Positions 49,443-59,200 are shown, counted from the stretch's first letter. The stretch: DNA of 64,000 nt from Streptomyces sp. AM 4-1-1 (GCF_029167625.1 NZ_CP119145.1:5642001-5706000), one strand, 5' to 3'. The notes: a model not told the origin generated them from the sequence alone. A program made the numbers and translations.

Positions 49443-50701
49443 GGGGCGGGCCCGTGACGTACACGTACCGACGCCTGCTGTTCGCCGTCGCCGCGACCGC
49501 CGTCACGCTCATCACCGTGCCGGTCGCTCCGGCCGTCGCCGACGACTCGACCCAGTGCACCTTCCCGGCGAAGGAATACCCGGGCCGCCCATGGGCGTTG
49601 CAGCGCGTGCTGTTGGACGAACTCTGGAAGCAGTCCACCGGGAAAGGGGTGCGCGTCGCGGTCATCGACACCGGGATCGACATCAGGAACCCCCAGCTCG
49701 CCCATGCCGTCGACGTCAAGAGCGGCCGCAACTTCCTGCGCAAGGACCTCAAGTCGGAGGACGGCGCGCCGATCAAACGCGGCAGGGAGGACGGCACGAC
49801 GGACGGAGTCGGCCACGGCACCAAGGTCGCCGGCATCATCGCGGCCCGCCCGGCCAAGGGCACGGGCTTCACCGGACTCGCGCCCGACGCCACCCTGATC
49901 CCGGTCCAGCAGAACGACGCGGACGGCCACGGCACGGCCGAGACCCTCGCCGACGCCATCCACTACGCCGTCGACGACGCGCACGCGGACGTCATCAACA
50001 TCTCCCAGGACACGGCCAACGCCTTGGAGCCGTCCCCCGTCCTGAAGCAGGCGGTGGAGGACGCCCTGGCCAAGGACGTCGTCGTCGTCGCCTCCGCGGG
50101 CAACGACGGCCTGGGCGGCAACGCCAAGAAGACCTATCCGGCCTCGTACGAGGGCGTCCTGGCCGTCGCCGCCTCCGACCGCAACAACGAGCGCGCGGCC
50201 TTCTCCCAGTCCGGCGAGTTCGTGGGGGTGGCGGCCCCCGGCGTGGACATGGTCTCCACGGTGCCGGGTGGTGGCCACTGCTCCGACAACGGGACCAGTT
50301 TCTCGGCCCCGTACGTCGCCGGGGTCGCCGCGCTGATCAAGGCCAAGCACCCCGGCTGGACGCAGAGGGAGATCGTCGCGCAGATCCAGCAGACGGCCGA
50401 ACGCTCGATCGCGGGCCACGACCGACTGGTGGGCTGGGGCGTCGTCGACCCGGTGCGCGCCCTGAGCGAGGACGACAAACCCGTCGAACGACCGGTGGCG
50501 AACGAGGGCGTGAGCCGCGCCGAGGCCCCCACCCCCGCCGAACTCCACCTCGGCGAGACGGCGGAGGAACGCAACCAGCGCCTCGCCACCTACGTGGTGG
50601 TGGGCGGGGTCGTCCTGGTCGCCGCGATCTCCGGCACCGCCGTGGCACTCAGGGACGCCCGCCGCCGCACGGCGGGCGCGACGCGCCGGCCCACCGGCTG
50701 A
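49439..50701 (+). CDS. mycP: Mycosin (subtilisin-like type VII serine protease), first copy
   Basis: MycP is a membrane-anchored subtilisin-like protease that stabilises and works with the ESX complex. The 420-residue protein has a signal peptide (residues 1-~38), catalytic Asp in VAVIDTGID (~76), His in GVGHGTKVAG (~124) and Ser in NGTSFSAPYVAG (~286), with oxyanion Asn in ASAGNDG. A C-terminal membrane helix (YVVVGGVVLVAAISGTAVAL) is followed by a basic tail. ATG 49439 overlaps the eccB stop. A GTG five codons later is an alternative start. Confidence 0.92.
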   Translation: MRGGPVTYTYRRLLFAVAATAVTLITVPVAPAVADDSTQCTFPAKEYPGRPWALQRVLLDELWKQSTGKGVRVAVIDTGIDIRNPQLAHAVDVKSGRNFLRKDLKSEDGAPIKRGREDGTTDGVGHGTKVAGIIAARPAKGTGFTGLAPDATLIPVQQNDADGHGTAETLADAIHYAVDDAHADVINISQDTANALEPSPVLKQAVEDALAKDVVVVASAGNDGLGGNAKKTYPASYEGVLAVAASDRNNERAAFSQSGEFVGVAAPGVDMVSTVPGGGHCSDNGTSFSAPYVAGVAALIKAKHPGWTQREIVAQIQQTAERSIAGHDRLVGWGVVDPVRALSEDDKPVERPVANEGVSRAEAPTPAELHLGETAEERNQRLATYVVVGGVVLVAAISGTAVALRDARRRTAGATRRPTG

Positions 50702-50754
50702 CGTACCCCCGCATCGACGCCCCGAAATGGGAAGTCACGTGGCCGACAAGGCAG

Positions 50755-50783
50755 TTGGCCCTGTTGGAGGCAGTGGATAGAGT
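50755..50783 (+). promoter_or_regulatory. Promoter of the helical/WXG-protein pair
   Basis: TTGGCC (50755-50760), a 17-base spacer and TAGAGT (50778-50783) match the housekeeping pattern with optimal spacing. They lie about 90 bases before GTG 50874, in a 172-base gap after the mycosin gene that is less G+C-rich than its surroundings. Confidence 0.5.
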
Positions 50784-50873
50784 GGTATGCGTGCGAGCGG
50801 TGTGTCGTTCACGGCAATGCGATCGCAACGCACAACAGCTTGAGCAAACGGGGAACGGGGAAGGGCAGGCATC

Positions 50874-51350
50874 GTGAGCGGTGCGAACGGTGGCGGGGGA
50901 GGCCCGTCCAAAGGAGCGAGCGACCTCGAACACGGCGTGGGCGCGCTGGAGAAGTTCAGGGACCGGGTCAACACCTTGCTGGCGAACTTCGAGAGTTCCG
51001 CGGGCGGAAGGTCCAAGGTGGCCGCCCAGACGGTCTCCCGCACCTCACTGAGCGGCACGAACGCGGGCTTCGCGGAGGCGGACGGGCTCTACACCCAGTA
51101 CAACCGCGTCCACGAGGCACTCGTCTCGCTGTCCAGGTCACTGGGTGAGCAGATCGAGTACCTGAGCCTGGGGGTGCAGGCGGCGAGCGTCGGATTCGAC
51201 AACGTGGACAACGACGTGCGGGCGCGGTTCCACGCGATCGAGGCCCGACTGGCGAAGGAGAACGGACAGGCACCGCACGAGGCCGGTTCCGGGCAGCCGC
51301 GCACCGACGGTTCGACCGGTTCGGCCTACGACGATCTGGGGGACAGCTGA
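50874..51350 (+). CDS. Small helical type VII locus protein
   Basis: This 158-residue protein has no recognised family. After a Gly-rich start it is predicted to be helical: LEKFRDRVNTLLANFES, then FAEADGLYTQYNRVHEALVSLSRSLGEQIEYLSLG and VDNDVRARFHAIEARLAKE. The coiled-coil-like hairpin resembles a PE- or Esx-type partner without a WXG motif. It overlaps the next gene by one base (TGATG), so the two are co-translated and may form a heterodimer (inference). The C-terminal 35 residues are polar and disordered. GTG 50874 follows a GGGAAGGG-type ribosome site. Confidence 0.7.
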   Translation: MSGANGGGGGPSKGASDLEHGVGALEKFRDRVNTLLANFESSAGGRSKVAAQTVSRTSLSGTNAGFAEADGLYTQYNRVHEALVSLSRSLGEQIEYLSLGVQAASVGFDNVDNDVRARFHAIEARLAKENGQAPHEAGSGQPRTDGSTGSAYDDLGDS

Positions 51351-53155
51351 TGAGCGAACAGCAGCCCGAACTGGCGCCCGAGGAACAGCGCGAACAGGAC
51401 CAGGGGCGGGTTCGGACCCAGATCTTCACCACGGACGTCGTCCGGACCGTCGAGCGGGTGACCGACGCGCTGCCTTTCGGCGGTGGACCCCGCAACCACG
51501 GCCGCACCTCGTTCGAGGGCCATGATCTCAACGTGATGATCGACCTGGTCGAGGCGTCGAACCCGGAGCACCTGGAGAGCGCGGGGCAGGCCTTGTGGAA
51601 CGCCCGGGACGCCATCCGGGAGGCCGCCAAGGAACTCGGCGAACACATCGACCGGGTCGACTGGCAGGGCGAGTCGGGTAACGCCTTCCGGGAATGGGGG
51701 AAGGGCCTGGTCGGCCACGCCCAGAAGCTGGGTGACTTCGCGGACGCGGCGGGCACGCAGATCACGGTCGCGGGCACGGGCCTCGCCTCGGTACGCAAGT
51801 CGATGCCACCGCGCGACGACCGGCTGGACCCGAAGAAGGTCGACGAGATCGAGCTGCCGAAGCGCACGGACGCCAACCCGGAGTACGCGGCGGCGGTCCG
51901 GGTGGAGAAGCACCGCCAGGAGGCCATCAACCAGGTGAACCGCCTGGCGTCGTACTACGCGGTCTCGGAAGAGGTACTGGCTTCGAAGGAGCCGCCCAGA
52001 TTCGACAAGGCGCTGGATGTCGATGTGCCACGGCCGCGCGGCATCATCGACCCGAGGGGGAATTCGAGGACGGGCTCCTCTACGTCGAACGGCCACTCGT
52101 CATACGACAGCGCACAAAGTAGCGTTTCCGCGCGGGGGAGCGGCCATGGCGTCGATGCCTCTACTGGGCGACGCGAGGTCGAGGCCGTCGGCACGATCAC
52201 GCCAGTCCCGGCCAGGAGCACGTCGACGGAGATCGACAGCGTCACCGCGCCGCCTCCTCCCGTGACTCCGGCGAGCCCTGCGCCTACCCCCTCGGCACCG
52301 GGCGGACCGGGAGCCGGGACCGGCGCGTTTCCTCCGGTTTCCCCGGTGGTCAACGGTGCGTTCAAGCCCGTGCAAAAAGGGACATCACGTTCGACCACCG
52401 TCGGCGATGTACAGAAAGCCGTCGGTAGAAGCGGCAGTGCTCACGTGAGACCCGGCCCCGGCGCAGGCGGCACTTCTGCGGTCGGTGGACCTGGGGCGGA
52501 ACGCAGGACGGGGCCGATGGCCGATGGCCATCCGGCAGGGATCGGCCGACCGGGGGGGACCGCTGGTGGCTCGCCGACCGCCGGGCACGGCGGAACACAG
52601 ACCGGACGCTCTGTCGGAGGCACCAGCGCAACGGCTTCAGGCGGGGGCAGGCCCGGAGGGACCGGTGGTCGCCCGATGGCGGGACACACGGGTGGGGGAC
52701 CCTCCTCAGGTCCGCGTGCGGGCCGTGGCAACGGCATCGTGGGCGGGACTCCGCAGCGTGGCGGCTCGGCATCGGGAACCACCGGATCCCGGGGTGGCTC
52801 GCGCGGGACCGTGATCGGCGGTGAGTCTGCGAGCCAGGGACGTGCCACCGGAGGAGCCGCGAGCGGGCGCGGAGCGAACGGATCGAGCGCGGGTGCGGCC
52901 CGTTCGGGAGGCCGAGGCACGACCAGCTCCAGCGGGGTGATCGGTACGCCTCGCGGTGATGCTCCTGGCTCCAGGGCCAAGGGTAAGGGCTTCACCTCCG
53001 GCGGCGCCGGCCTGGTGCGTGGCTCCGGGCGCCGACGGGACTCCGACGAGGAAGAGCAGGAGAACACGGGTACGACACGGCCGGACTACCTGACGGAAGA
53101 CGAAGAGACATGGGCGGCGCGACGGCCCGGAGCCGTACCGCCGGTGATCGAGTAG
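51350..53155 (+). CDS. Long WXG-type protein with Gly/Ser/Thr-rich tail, candidate type VII substrate
   Basis: The 601-residue protein has a helical N-terminal domain (residues ~35-215) with a WXG turn, VDWQGESGNAFREWG near residue 105, between two long helices, as in PPE/EspB-like substrates. From about residue 230 it is a low-complexity region of Gly, Ser, Thr, Pro and Arg. It ends in DYLTEDEETWAARRPGAVPPVIE, where YLTED fits the YxxxD/E type VII signal. It is translationally coupled to the preceding helical gene and lies between the two mycosin genes. Secretion is inferred, not shown. Confidence 0.75.
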   Translation: MSEQQPELAPEEQREQDQGRVRTQIFTTDVVRTVERVTDALPFGGGPRNHGRTSFEGHDLNVMIDLVEASNPEHLESAGQALWNARDAIREAAKELGEHIDRVDWQGESGNAFREWGKGLVGHAQKLGDFADAAGTQITVAGTGLASVRKSMPPRDDRLDPKKVDEIELPKRTDANPEYAAAVRVEKHRQEAINQVNRLASYYAVSEEVLASKEPPRFDKALDVDVPRPRGIIDPRGNSRTGSSTSNGHSSYDSAQSSVSARGSGHGVDASTGRREVEAVGTITPVPARSTSTEIDSVTAPPPPVTPASPAPTPSAPGGPGAGTGAFPPVSPVVNGAFKPVQKGTSRSTTVGDVQKAVGRSGSAHVRPGPGAGGTSAVGGPGAERRTGPMADGHPAGIGRPGGTAGGSPTAGHGGTQTGRSVGGTSATASGGGRPGGTGGRPMAGHTGGGPSSGPRAGRGNGIVGGTPQRGGSASGTTGSRGGSRGTVIGGESASQGRATGGAASGRGANGSSAGAARSGGRGTTSSSGVIGTPRGDAPGSRAKGKGFTSGGAGLVRGSGRRRDSDEEEQENTGTTRPDYLTEDEETWAARRPGAVPPVIE

Positions 53156-53180
53156 GCACAGGGAAGGTTCGGAAGTCAGG

Positions 53181-54443
53181 ATGACGGTAGGGATGGGCCG
53201 GTCCGAGAGGTCCAGGAAGTCCGGGGCCTTTAAACAACGTCTGATCTCCACATTGGCGGTAGTCGGGGTTGTGAGCGCGGGCCTCGTCAGCACGGCTCCA
53301 TCCGCTGTAGCCGCAGACGTCCAGTCGAAACAGTGGTACTTGGACGCGATGCACGCCAAGGAGATGTGGAAGACCGTGACGGGCGAAGGAATCAAGGTCG
53401 CCGTCATCGACACCGGGGTCAACCCGTCAACTCCGTCACTCAAAGGGCAGATCCTCAAAGGGATGGATGCGACGGGTGCCACTGGTGACGAGACCGACGA
53501 CTATCGCGGACACGGCACAACGATGGCGGAGCTGATCGCCGGAACGGGCAACGGCGGTGGCCTCAAGGGGCTCGCCCCGGGCGCGAAGATCATTCCTATG
53601 AGGATCACCGACACGCAGTTCCAGGACGAGCACTCGGTGAACGCCCATGACTCCGAGGACGCGATCCGGGCCGCAGCGGACAGCGGCGCTCAGATCATCA
53701 GCATGTCGTTTGCCAGTGACTTCCCCTCTGCTGAGGAGAGGGAGGCGGTGAAGTATGCGCAGAACAAAGGGAAGCTTTTCTTTGCCGGCGTCGGGAACAA
53801 CGCGGAGAAGGACAACAAGGAGCAATTCCCCGCTTCGTACCCCGAAGTCGTCGGCGTTGCCGCGACCGACCGCAACAGCAAGGTGTCCGCCTATTCCCAA
53901 CATGGTGCGATCGTCGACATCGCAGCGCCGGGAGACGACATCCCGCGCTGGTGCGACGAAAAGTTCGAGAATTACTGCTACGAGGACGGCGGCACCAGCG
54001 CCGCCACCGCCATCGCCTCCGCCTCCGCAGCCCTGATCTGGTCCGCCCACCCGGACTGGACCGCCAACCAGGTCCTTCGCGTTCTCCTCGACACCGCGGG
54101 CCGGGGTGACTGGGAGAAGGGCACCCTCAGCAACTACCTCGGGCACGGCGTGGTCCGTCCCGCCGTCAACATCCTTCGCGGCAAGGGCGATCCGGGTGCC
54201 CCGGACGTCAGCCCGCTCACCGACGAGAAGACGACGAGTGGTTCGTCGGCCGTGCCCACGGCGTCTGCATCAGCTTCGTCACAGCCGCCGCAGAAGAAAA
54301 ACGCGGACGCCGCCGTCGTGACAGGCTCGGCCGAAAAGCCGGGCGAAGACAGCCAGGTGGGGCTGATCCTGGGAGTGGCGGCGGGCGTCGTCGTGCTCGG
54401 GGCGGCTGCCTTCGTCCTGGTACGCAGACGCCGCGGCGTCTGA
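53181..54443 (+). CDS. mycP: Mycosin (subtilisin-like type VII serine protease), second copy
   Basis: Second subtilisin-like protease, 420 residues. It has a signal peptide (ISTLAVVGVVSAGLVSTAPSAVAA), catalytic Asp in VAVIDTGVN (~76), His in YRGHGTTMAE (~110) and Ser in GGTSAATAIAS (~271). Two Cys residues occur near the active site (RWCDEKFENYCYEDGG). A Ser/Pro linker leads to a C-terminal helix (LILGVAAGVVVLGAAAFVL) and basic tail. The triad is complete. It differs from the first mycosin around His and Ser, and its 5' half is less G+C-rich. It follows the long WXG protein by 25 bases, so they are probably co-transcribed. Confidence 0.92.
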   Translation: MTVGMGRSERSRKSGAFKQRLISTLAVVGVVSAGLVSTAPSAVAADVQSKQWYLDAMHAKEMWKTVTGEGIKVAVIDTGVNPSTPSLKGQILKGMDATGATGDETDDYRGHGTTMAELIAGTGNGGGLKGLAPGAKIIPMRITDTQFQDEHSVNAHDSEDAIRAAADSGAQIISMSFASDFPSAEEREAVKYAQNKGKLFFAGVGNNAEKDNKEQFPASYPEVVGVAATDRNSKVSAYSQHGAIVDIAAPGDDIPRWCDEKFENYCYEDGGTSAATAIASASAALIWSAHPDWTANQVLRVLLDTAGRGDWEKGTLSNYLGHGVVRPAVNILRGKGDPGAPDVSPLTDEKTTSGSSAVPTASASASSQPPQKKNADAAVVTGSAEKPGEDSQVGLILGVAAGVVVLGAAAFVLVRRRRGV

Positions 54444-54446
54444 GAC

Positions 54447-54502
54447 CGCACCCGCACCCGCACCCGCACCCGCACCGCACCGCACCCGCACCACCCGTGT
54501 CC
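54447..54502 (+). repeat. CGCACC hexanucleotide tandem repeat
   Basis: About eight copies of CGCACC or its shortened form run between the second mycosin gene and the first esx gene. This simple repeat can change length by slippage and lies within 160 bases of the esx start, so it might affect spacing of control signals. Confidence 0.75.
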
Positions 54503-54608
54503 GCATCAGCGCACACCGTACGTACCAGGCGGCATCCCGTACGTACCTCACGTGCTCACCGGCGAGAGCCGCCGGGACGCACAGAAGCACCAGGAAGGAA
54601 GAACACAC

Positions 54609-54968
54609 ATGGCAGATCAGAAGGTCACAGACCACAGTCTCCTCCAGCTGGAGGGGGAACTGTCCACGCGGTTCGACTCGGTCAAGGGCCAGCTCAAGCA
54701 GCTCCAGGCGACGATCGACAGCCTGGAAGGTGCCTGGAAGGGCATCGGTGCCGGGGCGTTCAACGCCAAGCAGACCGAGATCAACGAGCACATGGTGCAC
54801 ATCGCCCAGCTCCTGCTCAACTACCAGGAAGCCATCAAGGCCGCTCGCACCATCTCCGGCAACACGGAGGACGAGGTCCGCGCCGCGCTCCAGGGCGTGG
54901 ACGTGGTCAGTGGCTACTCGGGCGACGCCGGCGCGACGGCCGCGACCTCGAACCTCAACAACTTCTGA
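54609..54968 (+). CDS. WXG100 (ESAT-6/CFP-10-like) secreted protein, first gene of the Esx pair
   Basis: This 119-residue helical hairpin protein has the WXG turn in LEGAWKGIGAGAF near residue 42, between helices LEGELSTRFDSVKGQLKQLQATIDS and FNAKQTEINEHMVHIAQLLLNYQEAIKAA. It is exported by the type VII system, normally as a heterodimer with its neighbour. The ~20-residue tail after the second helix makes it longer than a typical 95-105-residue Esx protein. ATG 54609 follows AGGAAGG; the frame extends upstream to 54552, but that part has no similarity. In Streptomyces the EsxA/EsxB pair affects sporulation (known for S. coelicolor); which of the two this is was left open. Confidence 0.9.
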   Translation: MADQKVTDHSLLQLEGELSTRFDSVKGQLKQLQATIDSLEGAWKGIGAGAFNAKQTEINEHMVHIAQLLLNYQEAIKAARTISGNTEDEVRAALQGVDVVSGYSGDAGATAATSNLNNF

Positions 54969-55030
54969 CCTCCTGCCCGTACCCGGTACGGGCCGCCATC
55001 CGACGAACTACTCAACACGTGGAGGATCGC

Positions 55031-55330
55031 ATGTCGAACAACGACGGCTCTATGGTGGTCACTTACGCGAGCCTGGAGCAGGCCGCAGCCGCCATCGACA
55101 GCCAGGGCAAGCGCCTTGAGGAGGACCTTGAGGCCATCAAGCGCAAGGTCGCGTCCGTCTCCGAGCTCTGGACCGGTGAGGCGAAGAGCGCGTACGACAC
55201 CGCGCAGCAGAAGTGGGACAACGAGGCGCGGGGCATCCACAACGCCCTGGTGGCCATCTCCCGCGCCGTGCGCGAGGCGGCTCCCGCCTACCGCGGTGGT
55301 GACCTGAAGGCCGCGCAGAACTTCATGTAG
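55031..55330 (+). CDS. WXG100 (ESAT-6/CFP-10-like) secreted protein, second gene of the Esx pair
   Basis: This 99-residue WXG100 protein has the turn SELWTGEAKSAYDTAQQKWD near residue 47 and flanking amphipathic helices. Its C-terminal end APAYRGGDLKAAQNFM contains YRGGD, which fits the YxxxD/E secretion signal recognised by EccC. That makes it the CFP-10-like (signal-bearing) member of the pair. ATG 55031 follows GGAGG at about 5 bases. The gene is 62 bases after the first esx gene and is followed by a strong terminator. Confidence 0.92.
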   Translation: MSNNDGSMVVTYASLEQAAAAIDSQGKRLEEDLEAIKRKVASVSELWTGEAKSAYDTAQQKWDNEARGIHNALVAISRAVREAAPAYRGGDLKAAQNFM

Positions 55331-55369
55331 GAAGCGGTACGGATACGGCTGCCAGGCCGGCACAGCGGT

Positions 55370-55402
55370 CGGGGTGGACACGCGCGGGAGGTGTCCACCC
55401 CG
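55370..55402. terminator. Terminator hairpin after the esx pair
   Basis: CGGGGTGGACAC (55370-55381) and GTGTCCACCCCG (55391-55402) form a perfect 12-bp stem with a 9-base loop, 39 bases after the second esx stop and between convergent genes. Confidence 0.7.
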
Positions 55403-55471
55403 AGGTGTGTCACGCGCCGTGCCCCACCGCCGCGTCCGCACCCACCCGACCGCCGGCCGCGGCCGGCCTCG

Positions 55472-55924
55472 TCAGCTGCTCCTGCGCTCGTCGAAGCCCT
55501 TGTCCAACTGGGAGATGCTGCTGAGCGTTCCGCCGATGTGGACCTCGTCACCGGCGTGTGCGCCCTTGGTGTAGTCGAGGTGGTTGGAGATGTGCGCGCA
55601 GGCGTCCAGCAGCGAGCGGACCTGGTCGACCCAGCGTTCGGCGACATGGTCGAGTGCCCCGCCGATCGCGAAGCCGTCCGTCTTCAGACCGCCCGCAGCC
55701 TTCATGGACGAGATACGGGCGTGGTCACCGAACCGGTCCAGGTCGCCGTACAGCTGGTACGCCGCGTCGCCGATCGCGGCCAGGTCCGACTGATCCACCC
55801 GTAGATCGCCCTGCGGGGCCGCACCCCCGCCACCCGGCTCGGGCGGCACCTGGTTCAACTCCATCCGGGCCGACTGCTTGCCGGCCGCCTCGGACTTCAA
55901 CTGCTCCCACTCGGCCCATGCCAT
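55472..55924 (-). CDS. Helical type VII locus protein of unknown function
   Basis: This 150-residue protein begins MAWAEWEQLKSEAAGKQSARM, has a Pro/Gly linker (LNQVPPEPGGGGAAPQGDLRV), then helices: SDLAAIGDAAYQLYGDLDRFGDH, then LDHVAERWVDQVRSLLDACAHISNHLDYTKGAHAGDE. The pattern resembles WXG/LXG-like or secretion accessory proteins but has no named domain that I recognise. ATG 55924 is chosen because GGGGAGGG lies about 8 bases upstream; an ATG at 55951 adds nine residues. It lies downstream of eccC on the same strand and converges on the esx genes. Confidence 0.72.
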   Translation of the reverse strand: MAWAEWEQLKSEAAGKQSARMELNQVPPEPGGGGAAPQGDLRVDQSDLAAIGDAAYQLYGDLDRFGDHARISSMKAAGGLKTDGFAIGGALDHVAERWVDQVRSLLDACAHISNHLDYTKGAHAGDEVHIGGTLSSISQLDKGFDERRSS

Positions 55925-56252
55925 AAGAGAGACGCCCTCCCCGTTGTCCATGCCATGCCGTCCCCTGCGATCGAACACGGGGACGGCCACTGATTCCTTC
56001 AACGTACCAACCGGCCCCCCGGCCCCACCGACGCGCTCACGGACGCACCGCACCGAGGCGTACCGCACCCAGGCGTACCCGCGCAGAGCTGCACCACGTA
56101 CAGCCGTACCACGTGCAGCCGTACCGCGCACACAACACCTCGCACAGACACACTCCGCAGACGCCGCGCGGCCCGCCACAGCCCCGCTCCGCCCCGGAAC
56201 CCGCCGTGTGCCCCGTCGGACCGTGGGTTCGGCGTCCGCTTCGTCCCGGCGC
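55925..56252. other. Gap between eccC and the helical gene, with 15-bp repeats
   Basis: No supported gene is present in these 328 bases, although one minus-strand frame stays open through them. The stretch contains a 15-bp repeat array (56047-56122) and is likely the leader of the 55924 gene plus the 3' region of eccC. No clear terminator hairpin was seen. Confidence 0.45.
56047..56122. repeat. 15-bp degenerate tandem repeat array
   Basis: Successive units are ACCGCACCGAGGCGT (56047), ACCGCACCCAGGCGT (56062), a 16-base variant (56077), ACCACGTACAGCCGT (56093) and ACCACGTGCAGCCGT (56108). The pairs within each sub-type differ at one base. The array lies downstream of eccC and ~125 bp upstream of the next start. 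Confidence 0.6.
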
Positions 56253-59200
56253 TCAGCCGTCCGTAGGCATGAGCGCCGACTGCACCAGCGGGTTCCCCCG
56301 CCGCCGCGACACGAAGACACCCCGGCCCACCGGCATCGGACGCGGCCGGGCGTTGCCCATGATCGCGCCCTCGTTCGGGTCGCCCGACAGCAACAGCCCC
56401 TGTGCGCCCAGCTCCGTCATCCGCTGGATGAACGGCTCGTACGCGGCACGGCCCGCCCCCGCCGAGTTGCGGGCGATGATGAAGCGGACGCCCACATCGC
56501 GGGCGAAGGGCAGCAGTTCGGTGAGCTTGCCCAGCGGATTGCCGCTCGACGTGGAGACCAGGTCGTAGTCGTCGACGACCACGTACACCGTAGGACCGCT
56601 CCACCAACTGCGGTCCCGCAGCTGACGTGCCGTCACATCGGCTGATGGTGTGCGGCGTTGCATCAGGTTCAGCAGGGCGTCGACATGATGGTCCATGGCG
56701 TTGGACATGGGGACGTACTCCGCCAGGTGCGTGGCCGGGGTGGCGTCCAGCAGCGCGCGCCGGTTGTCGATCACGAACAGCTTGCAGCTGTCCCCGTCGT
56801 ACCGCTCGGACAACTGCTTGATGATCAGCCGCAGCAGATTCGACTTCCCGGACTCGCTCTCGCCGAACACCAGCAGGAACGGATCGTGCTCGAAGTCCAG
56901 GAACACCGGGGCCAGATCGTTCTCGTCGATGCCGAACGCGATTCCGCGATCCGGGTGAGCGTGGCCGGCCGGCAGCTCCGAGACCGGGAGTTCGCGCGGC
57001 AGCAGACGTACGCTCGGGGCCGCCGGCCCGGACCAGTGCCGCGAGACCTCCTGGTTCATGGCCGCGGTGGCCTCGGAGAGGTCGCTGTCGGAGTTGATGC
57101 CGTCGATCCGCGGCACCGCCGCCATGAAGTGCAGCTTCTCCGGGGTCAGCCCGCGACCGGGCACTCCCGCCGGGACGTTGACCGCCGACTTGCGGTCCAG
57201 CTCCGAGTCCATGATGTCGCCGAGCCGGAGCTCCAGCCGGTTCATCAGGTGGTCCTTGAGGTTCGCCCTGACCTCCATGGAACGCGACGCGGTGATGATC
57301 ACGTGGATTCCGTATCCGAGGCCGCGCGCCGCGATGTCCACGACGGCCGGTTCCAGGGCGTCGTAGTCCGTACGGAAGTTGCCCCATCCGTCGATCACCA
57401 GGAAGACGTCGCCCCACGGCTGGTCCTGCGCCGAGATGTCCCCGCGCGCCCGCAGTCTGCGGAAGGTGGCGATGGAGTCGATCCCCGCGCCGCGGAAGTA
57501 CTCCTCGCGACGCCCCAGGATGCCGTGCACCTCCGCGACGGTCCGCCGCACCCGCTCGGGGTCCAGCCGGGACGCCACCCCGCCGACGTGCGGCAGACCG
57601 GAGACCGACGCCAGACCGCCACCGCCGAAGTCGAGTCCGTAGAACTGGACCTCCTGCGGGGTGTGGGTGAGCGCGAACCCGGCGATGACCGTCCGCAGCA
57701 GGGTCGACTTGCCGGACTGCGGGCCTCCGGTGATCTGCATATGACCCGCCGCACCCGAGAAGTCCCGGTACAGGGTGTCGCGGCGCTGCTCGTACGGCTT
57801 GTCGACGACACCCAGCGGCACGACGAGACGGCCCGCCCCCTCGAAACCGGGCTGCGTCAGCCCCCGCCCCGGCACCGCCGAGAGGCCCGGCAGCAGCTCG
57901 TCCAGCGACGGCGGATTGTCCAGCGGCGGGAGCCACACCTGATGGGCCGAGGCGCCCCGCCCCTCCAGCCGTCGCACGATCACGTCCAGCACCGTGTCGG
58001 CCAGCGCGTCGTCCTCGGGGGCACGAGCCTCCGGAACCAGGCCCCGGGCGCCCGGCTCGACGTACCGCACCGGGACCGGGGCCGCGGTGAACGCCACCGG
58101 CCTGCGGTCCACCGGCAGCGCGCCACCGAGCGAAGCGGCCTGCTGCGCGTTGGTGCGGTACACCCCGGAGACGTACGCCGCCTTGAACCGCACCATCTCG
58201 TCCGTGCCGTACTTCAGATAGCCGGAGCCCGGCACATTGGGCAGCTGGTACGCGTCCGGCACACCCAGCGCCGCCCGCGACTCCGCGGCCGAGAAGGTGC
58301 GCAGACCCACCCGGTACGACAGATACGTCTCCAGACCGCGCAGCCGCCCCTCCTCCAGACGCTGGGAGGCCAGCAGCAGATGCACACCGAGCGAACGGCC
58401 GATCCGGCCGATCTGCACGAACATCTCGATGAAGTCCGGCTTGGCCGTGAGGAGTTCGCTGAACTCGTCGATCACCAGCACCAGCGACGGCACCGGCTGC
58501 AACGGCGCGCCCGCGGCCCGCGCCTTCTCGTAGTCGTGGATGTTCGCGTAGTTGCCCGCGTCGCGCAACATCTCCTGACGGCGGTTCAGCTCGCCCCGGA
58601 TGGAGTCGCCCATGCGGTCCACCAGCGTCAGATCGTCCGCCAGGTTGGTGATGACCGCCGCGACGTGCGGCATCTGCGCCATGCCCGCGAAGGTCGCACC
58701 GCCCTTGAAGTCCGCGAGGACGAAGTTCAGGGTCTCCGACGAGTGCGTGACGGCCAGCCCCAGCACCAGGGTGCGCAGCAGCTCGGACTTGCCCGAACCG
58801 GTGGCACCCACACACAGACCGTGCGGCCCCATGCCCTCCTGCGCGGCCTCCTTCAGGTCCAGCATCACCGGGGTGCCGTCCTCGCCCACCCCGATCGGCA
58901 CGCGCAGCCGCTCCGCCTGGGAGCGCGGCCGCCAGGTGCGGCCGACATCGACGGAGGCCGCGTCGCCGAGGTTCAGCAGGTCGGTGAACTCCAGGTTGGC
59001 CAGGAGGGGTTCGTCGTCGTCCCCGCCCGACGCCACGTGCAGCGGCGCCAGTTGACGGGCCAGGGCCTCGGCTGCCTCGTAACTCAGCAGATCGGGCACC
59101 CCGTCGTAGACCAGGCCGTGCCCCGACTCCAGTTGCAGGGAATCGGGCCGCACCACCACGGACAGCCCGCCGCGCGCCCCGGTGACCTCCCCCGGCACGA

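Noticed and set aside
55925..56320. Possible N-terminal extension of the 150-residue helical protein
   Set aside because: The frame is open but runs through repeats and the 3' end of eccC, and the good ribosome site is next to ATG 55924.
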